The notes under the pieces: generated by a model | The model's database searches: none | Seen by the model: only the letters and a program-made list of their open reading frames with translations | Told to the model about the DNA's origin: nothing | In this document: positions 16,901-21,864 of the stretch, piece by piece | Position numbering within the stretch: position 1 is the stretch's first letter | Layout: the number at the start of each line of letters is the position of its first letter | Source: Polychytrium aggregatum | Lineage: Eukaryota > Chytridiomycota > Chytridiomycetes > Polychytriales | DNA: 21,864 nt | NCBI RefSeq assembly: GCF_025602895.1 | Contig: NW_026516562.1 | Coordinates: forward strand, 1-21,864 | Reading direction: 5' to 3' | Position numbers and translations under genes: made by a program

Positions 16901-17928
16901 ACGTCCTTGTACTCGTCGAGCAGCTTGGTCACCACAGGCGGGGGACCGGGACCGGCTTGGTCGGTGTCGTCGACCTCACGCACGACACAGAGGAACGACG
17001 TGTCCTTCTTGATCAGCCTCTTGAATTGCATGGCTGAGAGGAGAGGTGGCATGTTGGGTGAGGCCATGCCCTGCAGGACAATGTCAGGGCCAACACGGAC
17101 AGTGCGGCCTTTCCAGTCGACGACTGGAGTCGGCTCGGCACGAGCAAGCCAGCTCATGCCGAGGATGGCATCGAACTTGGTGTCGATCACTTGGAACAAC
17201 AGGACAGGATGGTACTTGGGATGGAGGGCCACTCGCAGGACCACTTGGTGTGTGCACTGCTGCACACGATCGTCTGCAAGCGCCACACTCATCGGCGACT
17301 TCTTCTTGGTTGCATGTATGTTGAGCTCCTGGAGCAAGCGTCTGCTGACAAAGTTGCAGCTTGCTCCAGAGTCCACCATCATTCGGACGGTGTGACCTTG
17401 GACGGTGGCAGGGAGGTACAGCAGGGACTCTTCATGGTCCTCCTGCACAGCCTCCTGCACCATGACTTGACTTGGGGGAACGGGCGACACTTGGTCTTGG
17501 TTGGCTTCATCACGGCCACTCGGACATTTTGGATAGGGTTCGGCCATTGCGGGGGCCTGCGGCGTCAGCACGCCATTGCACACGACGTCCACGGCTTGCG
17601 GACACATGTCGGAAGCATCCGACACACACGACTTGACAGGGGTGAGGGCACAGGCGGTCCTGTCCCTCAAGGGTTCTTGATTTTCTTTTTTGTTTTGGTT
17701 TTCAATTTTGGTTTTCTCTTCACGTTCGTGGAGAGGCAGGCGGCTTGCGCCACCATGCACCTCTCGCACGACGCACAACACTTGGTTTGTTTCTCCTTCG
17801 GGGGAGGGGGCGAGGTGAACTTCCTCTGGAGACGCGTGGACTGCATTGAGCAATCCACGGCGTTGGTCTCCTACTAGGGCTCCAGAGCCACCTAGTAGGG
17901 TCGGCCGTTTCCCGACTTCATGGGGCAC
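13996..17928 (-). CDS. pol: Pol polyprotein of E3: protease - RT - RNase H - integrase - chromodomain (intact)
   Basis: About 1,310 codons. The first codon shown is GTG, not a real start: the frame overlaps gag and is entered by -1 frameshifting at 17907-17913. Protease is VDSGAS with D186. RT has [10 protein letters not shown] (about 421-430) and YLDD at 522-525. RNase H has D671, E708, D735 and D778. The integrase has an HHCC region (about 867-907) and catalytic D937, D998 and E1034, a D,D(35)E triad. LPKYRGPF and HPVFHVSKL mark the GPY/F-like module, and a chromodomain (EYEVERIV ... YVKWVGY ... NTWQTLEDL) lies near the C-terminus. No stop or frameshift was seen and all key residues are present. 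A short motif, LCVVREV, occurs twice, before and after the protease. This is the only complete Pol in the window. Confidence 0.96.
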   Translation of the reverse strand: MPHEVGKRPTLLGGSGALVGDQRRGLLNAVHASPEEVHLAPSPEGETNQVLCVVREVHGGASRLPLHEREEKTKIENQNKKENQEPLRDRTACALTPVKSCVSDASDMCPQAVDVVCNGVLTPQAPAMAEPYPKCPSGRDEANQDQVSPVPPSQVMVQEAVQEDHEESLLYLPATVQGHTVRMMVDSGASCNFVSRRLLQELNIHATKKKSPMSVALADDRVQQCTHQVVLRVALHPKYHPVLLFQVIDTKFDAILGMSWLARAEPTPVVDWKGRTVRVGPDIVLQGMASPNMPPLLSAMQFKRLIKKDTSFLCVVREVDDTDQAGPGPPPVVTKLLDEYKDVFPDQLPQCLPPQRTVDHRIDIEPGSSPPSRPTYQLSLTEMDELKRQLDDLLAHGFIRPSQSPYGAPVLFVKKKEGDLRMCVDYRALNKQTIKNTYPLPRIDELMDRLSGAKVFSKIDLRSGYHQIRIHEDDVHKTAFRTRYGLYEFLVLPFGLTNAPATFMQLMNDVFRQELDNSVIVYLDDILVYSKDEATHEGHVARVLAKLREHKLYAKLSKCEFFKNQVPFLGHVVSGRGIEVDPAKVKSVVEWPPLACVSDVQSFLGLVNYYRRFIPDLARTAGPLTDLLRKECPFVWDHPQRQAFETLKHALTNAPVLAVFDPNTDVSVHTDASDFAVGAVLMQEGRPVAFESRKLSQHEINYPVHEKEQLAIIYALQKFRVYLHGTAKPFKIVTDHQSLRYLDTKKNLSRRQARWMEFLAEYNYEVVYQKGKLNVVPDALSRRPDYQLASLYESTVSVDNTMLDVVRDNIANDKQFGELFRKVSKLPKDDESSEYTVRDGLLLLKKDSRVCVPDIPSLKTKLLQEVHDSPLAGHFGVEKTYDRLAKVAYWPGMKRTVEKYIESCHTCKMVKSRTTREQGLLQPLPVPDRPWTSMSMDLITHLPTTKLDHDAIAVFVDRFSKMAHFVPCQTTCSAPDLALLFFKHVFKHHGLPKSIVSDRDPRFTSLFWTSLFDHLGTKLNMSTSHHQQTDGQSERTIRTLEQYLRTYASTSQDDWDIQLSHAEFAYNTAKSSTTGLSPFEALYGFQPDVPTSLTLTESTAGLPPKPSAFVKDHQVRHKMIADALTDAQQVMAKYYDRRHQDVSFEVGDLVYLDADNIKVPEAQSKKLLPKYRGPFKIAARPSPLNYLLDLPPGSKLHPVFHVSKLRRHTTRSPAQFPDADEGVPDDAPLEDDLGQYYTQEYEVERIVRHKKVADGSLRFYVKWVGYPHSGNTWQTLEDLSHAPEELSKYGKHLEEPQIKSTRRAPRRKPS
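17870..17913 (-). promoter_or_regulatory. -1 ribosomal frameshift signal of E3 (slippery site + hairpin)
   Basis: On the minus strand, G GGA AAC (plus 17907-17913) is in gag phase for -1 slippage. After 7 bases (GGCCGAC) a stem forms: CCTACTAG pairs with CTAGTAGG, with an inner GGCT/AGCC closing a CTGG loop (plus 17870-17899). The gag stop TAG (17892-17894) is inside the stem. The pol frame is open across it. Motif, spacing and structure match known -1 frameshift signals. Confidence 0.88.
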
Positions 17929-18713
17929 TCCTTGGCCTGGTGTCCCGGTCGGTGACAGAAGAAGCAGGAACCATGGCGGAGGTCCTCCTGCTTCTGTCTG
18001 TCCTTGGGGGAGACAGTGGCAGCTTGCTGGAACCGGGAGCGGGGAGGGCCACGAGCCTCCATGGCGTTGACGTCAACGTCCATGGGCTCAGGCATGGGTC
18101 TTGCGGGCGGGGCCGGGCGAGGCGGACGGGCTGGGACGTGATGAGACCGATGGCCGCCTGCCAGCTGCGGGTAGAACTGGCGGCCATGGTACTGGACGTT
18201 GTCGAGGTTCTCGGCAACGTCCATCATCACGTCCAGGGACTTGCGGGCATCAGGGTTGCTGGCGATGTACTCTCTGATCTTGGGCTTGAGGCCCTTCTGG
18301 AAGAGGTACATCGCATCAGCAGAGCCCAGCTCCTCAATCTGGGAGGAGAGGTCTTCAAACTCCTCGATGTAGCGGGTCACAGAACCACGCTGCACGAGAG
18401 AGTATAGCTTGTCACGGGCAATGAGTTCAGCATTGGGGCTGCCGAAGCGGCGACGGAGGCGGTCCTTGAAGTCGTCAAACACACCTTCGCTCTGCTCGTC
18501 GAACCCTTGGCGGCGGTACCAACGGTACGCCTGGTCCTTTAAGCAGAGCTTGGCGGCGACGATGTGGTGGGTGGGGGCGACTTGGGCAGCATCGAGGTAG
18601 TCCTCGAGTTGCTGCAGCCAGTCCTCCACCGAGGAGGAGCGGCTCTTCCCAGTAAACACTGGGGCACGGAAGGTCTTGAGGAAGGCTTCCGGAAGTGGGC
18701 GGGGGTTGCTCAT
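17892..18713 (-). CDS. gag: Gag polyprotein of E3 with one CCHC zinc knuckle
   Basis: This is 273 residues from the ATG at 18711-18713. A retrotransposon-type Gag/capsid region spans about 25-165 ([10 protein letters not shown], a W/Y-rich helix near 64-66 and [11 protein letters not shown]). A Pro/Arg-rich linker follows (about 185-230), containing [11 protein letters not shown], and then the knuckle C250-X2-C253-X4-H258-X4-C263. Gag forms the particle and binds RNA through the knuckle. The leader between LTR and ATG is 122 bases. It overlaps the pol frame, with pol in the -1 phase; the E2 Gag is unrelated at a glance apart from the knuckle and the frameshift heptamer. Confidence 0.93.
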   Translation of the reverse strand: MSNPRPLPEAFLKTFRAPVFTGKSRSSSVEDWLQQLEDYLDAAQVAPTHHIVAAKLCLKDQAYRWYRRQGFDEQSEGVFDDFKDRLRRRFGSPNAELIARDKLYSLVQRGSVTRYIEEFEDLSSQIEELGSADAMYLFQKGLKPKIREYIASNPDARKSLDVMMDVAENLDNVQYHGRQFYPQLAGGHRSHHVPARPPRPAPPARPMPEPMDVDVNAMEARGPPRSRFQQAATVSPKDRQKQEDLRHGSCFFCHRPGHQAKECPMKSGNGRPY

Positions 18714-18821
18714 GGCAGGGGCAGGCTCCAGGGACAGAGAGGAGAGTCGGTCGGCAAGAGAGGCGGGATCCAGCTTGAGGATCTAGAAAGAGGACAAACA
18801 GGACGAAAACAAGACGAGGAT

Positions 18822-18835
18822 TTCCGATGCTACCA
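18822..18835 (-). other. Primer-binding site of E3 (initiator-tRNA-Met-like)
   Basis: Directly after the 5' LTR, on the element strand, is TGGTAGCATCGGAA. It is complementary to a tRNA 3' end of the form ...CGATGCTACCA. That end would give an A1:U72 acceptor pair, typical of initiator methionine tRNA, and TGGTAGC also opens the yeast Ty1/Ty3 sites. The tRNA identity is an inference; the position abutting the LTR is direct. Confidence 0.75.
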
Positions 18836-19144
18836 TGTAACGTCCACTACTGGGACGTTGGGGCAAGACGGGGAGGGAGGGGGTACAAGACAAGACAGGA
18901 CGGGGCAGAACAGGGCGGTGCTAGGCTACTCTAGCGGACGGGTGAGCTCGGGGAGCACTTACGTTTATTCACGATAAAACCGAACTCCAGACAAACGGGG
19001 GGAACGGGGGCAACCCGCAGGTATACCCTGCGGTGGCCTGCCTGCGGTGCGTGAAAACGCAAAGCGCAGCACAGGTCACGACCCACTGCGCCGCGCAGTA
19101 CGCGCAGTACGCGCAGCACAGCGTCGGAGATACCATCTCCTACA
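18836..19144 (-). repeat. 5' LTR of E3
   Basis: This 309-bp copy appears identical to 13678-13986. As the upstream LTR on the minus strand it would promote transcription of gag-pol. The R region carries AATAAA (plus 18964-18969). Its outer end abuts the second GCTTC copy. Confidence 0.95.
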
Positions 19145-19149
19145 GCTTC
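19145..19149 (+). repeat. Target-site duplication of E3, right copy
   Basis: GCTTC directly follows the terminal TACA of the LTR and equals 13673-13677. Confidence 0.93.
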
Positions 19150-20191
19150 TCGATCCTGCCGCGGTGATACGCGTGCTCCGAAGCAGAGACGCCCGCTCTT
19201 CGGTTGCAAGTCGCAGTGACCCTGTGGATTTGCTGCAGCTCATAGCCGAAGAGCAGGCTCGGGATCCCGGTCTAGACAAATACCGTCGTGACCCGAAGTT
19301 CGTCTGGAATGGCCAGTACCTCACCTTCCAGAACAGGATTGTGGTCCCAGAGTCGTGCCGAGTTCCGGCGCTCAAGTCGTGCCATGACCCAGTCGCTGTG
19401 GGTCATCCAGGCATCCGACGGACTCTGGCTCTGGTATCGCGACAGTTTTGGTGGCAAACCTATCGGAAAGATGTCAAAGAGTACGTCTCGACGTGCGACA
19501 CCTGTGCACGCTCGAAAGCTCCGCGACACAAGCCGTTTGGGTTCCTGTTGCCACTCCAGACAGCCGATCGACCCTGGGGGACACTGACCATGGACTTTAT
19601 CACTGATCTGCCAAAGTCCAAGGGTCACACCTGCATCTTTGTGGTGGTATGCAGCCTCACAAAGATGGCACACTTTATGTCCTGGCGTTCACTGCCGTCG
19701 GCGGAGGAGACTGCGTCACTGTTCCTCGACAATGTCTTTCGTCTCCATGGCCTCCCCGACACAGTGGTTTCAGACCGAGGAAGTCAGTTCACCTCTCGGT
19801 TCTGGAAGGCACTCTGCACGCAGCTCGGGATCCAAACCAGTCTGTCCACGGCCTTCCATCCCCAGACCGATGGACAGACTGAGAGGGTCAACCAGGTCAT
19901 CAACCAATACCTGCGCTGTTACACGTCGTATCAGCAAGATGACTGGTCCGAGCTGCTGCCGTTGGCCGAGTTCTCTTACAATAACCTCGAGAACTCGTCA
20001 ACACATGCCTCGCCATTCTTGGCAACCTATGGGTTCCACCCAAGGTTCGAAGTCCCCGTAGTCGCTGGCGGCCCTGATGTTCCCTCTGCCACGGAGAGGG
20101 TTGAACATCTCCAGCGGAACCTGGCACTGTTGAAGGAGAATCTTGAGAAGGCAAAGTCTGACTACAAGCACTTCTCAGATCTCCGGAGGTC
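19150..20191 (+). CDS. pol: Pol polyprotein of E2, part 2: integrase (broken at both ends)
   Basis: This continues pol part 1 in the same frame once E3 and one target copy are removed. The integrase HHCC region has H...H (GHPGIRRT) and CDTCARSK. Catalytic Asp codons are at 19593 (MDFITDL) and 19773 (SDRGSQF), with Glu at 19881 (TDGQTERVNQ). The spacing is exactly D,D(35)E. The usual VDRL after the first Asp is VCSL here, which is not a catalytic position. The E2 sequence ends at 20191, where the E4A LTR begins; the frame then reads a few codons of LTR to a stop at 20240. The downstream GPY/F region and any chromodomain are expected beyond the window. Confidence 0.9.
20187..20191 (+). repeat. 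Predicted target-site duplication of E4A, left copy
   Basis: AGGTC abuts the first TG of the E4A LTR. The second copy is expected off the right edge, so it is unverified. The equivalent position left of E4B is GAGTC (20950-20954). Confidence 0.4.
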
Positions 20192-20771
20192 TGTCAAGAC
20201 TGGACAACGGGGCAAGCAGGGAAGTGCGCAAGAGTCCTAATGCAAGACTCGAACGTAGGGAGAGGAGCAGGGACTGGACTGGGACACAGAGTGTCAAGTG
20301 TAAAGCCAAAGTTTTATTCTAGATCCAAGGCTTAGGATGCTTAAAATACAAAGTGGCAAGACGAAGGCAAAAGACAGAGGCTGGTCGGAGGACTATTTAT
20401 GCGAGCGCCAAGGATCGGCGCTGCAGAGCGAGGGGGCAGGAGCGAAGCAGCGGCGGGGAGGGCGAAGCAGCGAGCGAAGCAGGTGGCGGCCGTGACTCGG
20501 GATCCGTGAGTCAGCGGGCGTCAGTGGCGGCGGCATGGCGGCGCCAAGGCGTCAGGCGGCGTCGAGGCGGCGTCGTGGGCGTAACCCATGACCAACAGCA
20601 AGGAAGCGGGAACGGAACACAGACAGCGCGCGTGCTGGCGGTAAGACAACAAGGCAGCACAGCGCGGGAACAAACAAACAGAAGGAAGGGAAAGCACTAA
20701 GGCAGGCAAACAGAAAGGAAAGGGCAAGGGTAAAGGAAGGAAGAGGGCAAAGGCAGAGGGTGTTCATGACA
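20192..20771 (-). repeat. 3' LTR of E4A (580 bp)
   Basis: On the element strand it starts TGTCATGAAC and ends AGTCTTGACA. It has a TATA-like CATAAATAG (plus 20393-20401), AATAAA (plus 20313-20318) and a TGAGTCA site (20507-20513). It aligns end to end with 20955-21534 with roughly 15 differences counted by eye. Confidence 0.93.
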
Positions 20772-20954
20772 CTACCCCCCTCTCAAGGCCCGAGCTCCGA
20801 GAGGGCCAGGCTTCGAGGGATGAGAGGAGTGGTAGGCAGTGACAGGCTCCGGACAATGTGCAAGATTGCTGGCGGGCTCCCAGGTGCAATCCATCACCGT
20901 GTAGCCACGCCAGTGCACAAGATACTGGAGCTTACCTCGGAACAGCCTGGAGTC
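20772..20954 (-). pseudogene. pol: E4A Pol C-terminal fragment (chromodomain end)
   Basis: It encodes the last 60 residues of Pol, from DSRLFRGKLQYLVHWRGY to RALRGG and a TAG stop. It is nearly identical to the E4B copy (one visible change, PEPVTAYH versus PEPVAAYH). YLVHWRGY and CTWEP are chromodomain core motifs. The upstream part is separated by the E4B insertion. Confidence 0.85.
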
Positions 20955-21534
20955 TGTCAAGACTGGACAACGGGGCAAGCAGGGAAGTGCGCAAGAGTCC
21001 TAATGCAAGACTCGAACGTAGGGAGAGGAGCGGGGACTGGACTGGGACACAGAGTGTCAAGTGTGAAGCCAAAGTTTTATTCTAGATCCAAGGCTTAGGA
21101 TACTAAAAATACAAAGTGGCAAGACGAAGGCAAAAGACAGAGGCTGGTCGGAGGGCTATTTATGCGAGCGCCAAGGATCGACGCTGCAGAGCGAGGGGGC
21201 AGGAGCGAAGCAGCGGCGGGGAGGGCGAAGCAGCGAGCGAAGCAGGTGGCGGCCGTGACTCGGGATCCGTGAGTCAGCGGGCGTCAGTGGCGGCGGCTTG
21301 GCGGCGCCAAGGCGTCAGGCGGCGTCGAGGCGGCGTCGTGGGCGTAACCCATGACCAACAGCAAGGGAGCGGGAACGGAACACAGGCAGCGCGCGTGCTT
21401 GCGGTAAGACAACAAGGCAGCACAGCGCGGGAAACAAACAAACAGAAGGAAGGGAAGCACTAAGACAGGCAAACAGAAAGGAAAGGGCAAGGGTAAAGGA
21501 AGGGAGTGGGCAAAGGCAGAGGGTGTTCATGACA
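20955..21534 (-). repeat. 3' LTR of E4B (580 bp)
   Basis: It is the same family as 20192-20771, with identical termini and length. Its TATA-like CATAAATAGCCC is at plus 21153-21164, AATAAA at plus 21076-21081 and TGAGTCA at 21270-21276. Confidence 0.93.
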
Positions 21535-21864
21535 CTACCCCCCTCTCAAGGCCCGAGCTCCGAGAGGGCCAGGCTTCGAGGGATGAGAGGAGTGGTAGGC
21601 AGCGACAGGCTCCGGACAATGTGCAAGATTGCTGGCGGGCTCCCAGGTGCAATCCATCACCGTGTAGCCACGCCAGTGCACAAGATACTGGAGCTTACCT
21701 CGGAACAGCCTGGAGTCCAGGATCTGTTCGACTTCCCATTCGTCGTGGCCGTCGACTTGGATGGGTGGAGGGGGCGGGATCGTTCGACCTGGGATCTTGT
21801 CGTCGGCGGCAGGCTCGAGCAGGGAGACGTGGAAGACAGGATGAATGCGCATGGACGAGGACAA
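21535..21864 (-). CDS. pol: E4B Pol C-terminus: GPY/F tail and chromodomain (5' partial)
   Basis: About 109 codons are visible and the frame is open to the window end, so the protein continues to the right. RIHPVFHVSLLEP matches the region after the integrase core in E1. A chromodomain follows (EWEVEQILDSRLF ... YLVHWRGY ... CTWEPASNL). It resembles the E1 chromodomain much more than that of E3, which suggests E1 and E4 are related subfamilies. The stop TAG abuts the LTR. The purine run GAGAGGGGGG that should prime plus-strand synthesis therefore lies inside the last codons (LRGG). Confidence 0.88.
   Translation of the reverse strand: MSSSMRIHPVFHVSLLEPAADDKIPGRTIPPPPPIQVDGHDEWEVEQILDSRLFRGKLQYLVHWRGYTVMDCTWEPASNLAHCPEPVAAYHSSHPSKPGPLGARALRGG

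Larger units (their letters stand above)
13678..19144 (-). mobile_element. Complete Ty3/gypsy chromovirus E3 (5467 bp)
   Basis: This is a full-length element in minus orientation: 5' LTR (18836-19144), primer-binding site (18822-18835), gag, overlapping pol in the -1 frame, a short purine-rich tract (13987-13995) and 3' LTR (13678-13986). Both LTRs are 309 bp and I find no difference between them by eye. They start TG and end CA, and the element is flanked by a perfect GCTTC duplication. All catalytic motifs are present and both ORFs are intact. These features indicate a recent insertion and a potentially active element. It sits inside E2 pol. Confidence 0.95.
9554..20191 (+). mobile_element. 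Ty3/gypsy element E2, interrupted by E3 and cut by E4A
   Basis: The element consists of a 5' LTR (from about 9554), gag (10150-11127), pol part 1 (to 13677), the E3 insertion (13678-19144 plus one GCTTC copy) and pol part 2 (19150-20191). It is then broken by the E4A LTR at 20192. The remainder (GPY/F region, possible chromodomain, 3' LTR) should lie right of the window. The sections belong together because removing E3 and one target-site copy leaves pol in one continuous reading frame with the correct domain order. The predicted target duplication at the left end is GTTTG (9549-9553), unverified. Confidence 0.88.
20192..20954 (-). mobile_element. Ty3/gypsy element E4A, 3' end (LTR + chromodomain fragment)
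   Basis: A 580-bp LTR (20192-20771) is followed by the last 183 bases of the internal region (20772-20954). The fragment is colinear with 21535-21717 of E4B and is interrupted exactly where the E4B LTR begins. E4A is inserted in E2 pol. The rest of E4A should lie right of E4B, outside the window. Confidence 0.85.
20955..21864 (-). mobile_element. Ty3/gypsy element E4B, 3' end, nested in E4A
   Basis: It comprises the 580-bp 3' LTR (20955-21534) and the C-terminal pol coding region (21535 to the window end). Its left LTR end interrupts the E4A chromodomain between two codons, after GAGTC. The other end and the second target copy lie outside the window. Confidence 0.85.

Noticed and set aside
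20521..20767. Leucine/cysteine-rich small ORFs repeated in both E4 LTRs, secreted-peptide-like
   Set aside because: They lie wholly inside U3 of the LTRs and recur only because the LTR recurs. The hydrophobicity comes from complementing A/G-rich DNA.

Overview
The window is eukaryotic, repeat-dense DNA, most likely from a filamentous or early-diverging fungus. It carries at least five Ty3/gypsy (Metaviridae) LTR retrotransposon copies. The pol C-termini that can be seen carry chromodomains, as in fungal and plant chromoviruses. The LTRs have TATAAATA boxes, AATAAA signals and TG...CA ends. I cannot place the species. Chytrid or blastoclad affinity is only a guess from the giant-virus-type gene. 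No rRNA, tRNA, CRISPR array or clear housekeeping gene was seen.

Layout. (1) 1-3703, + strand: 3' part of Ty3 element E1 (pol, polypurine tract, 792-bp 3' LTR), running off the left edge. (2) 3704-5343, - strand: a protein of about 546 codons cut off by the E1 insertion, tentatively ORF1 of a non-LTR (LINE) element. A seven-copy 20-bp tandem repeat lies just upstream of its ATG (5451-5590). (3) 5591-7103: 1.5 kb with no convincing gene. (4) 7104-9533, - strand: a D5-type superfamily 3 helicase of the kind found in nucleocytoplasmic large DNA viruses and related elements. It is apparently cut at its 5' end by the next retrotransposon. (5) 9554-20191, + strand: Ty3 element E2 (LTR, gag, pol), split twice. 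(6) 13678-19144, - strand: a complete, apparently young Ty3 element E3. It has 309-bp LTRs identical by eye, a perfect 5-bp target duplication GCTTC and intact gag and pol, and it is inserted in E2 pol between RNase H and integrase. (7) 20192-20954, - strand: the 3' end of element E4A, inserted in E2 after the integrase core. (8) 20955-21864, - strand: the 3' end of E4B, a second copy of the same family inserted inside E4A and running off the right edge.

Within each retroelement, gag makes the particle and pol supplies protease, reverse transcriptase, RNase H and integrase. In both elements whose gag-pol junction is visible (E2, E3), pol is in the -1 frame. Each has the heptamer GGGAAAC, then a 7-8 nt spacer, then a hairpin that contains the gag stop codon. 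This is a clear -1 ribosomal frameshift signal. The most unusual coding content is the D5-type helicase, which suggests an endogenised large DNA virus or virus-like element later used as a landing site by retrotransposons. The inferred order is D5-type gene, then E2 into it; E2 then received E3 and, independently, E4A; E4A then received E4B.
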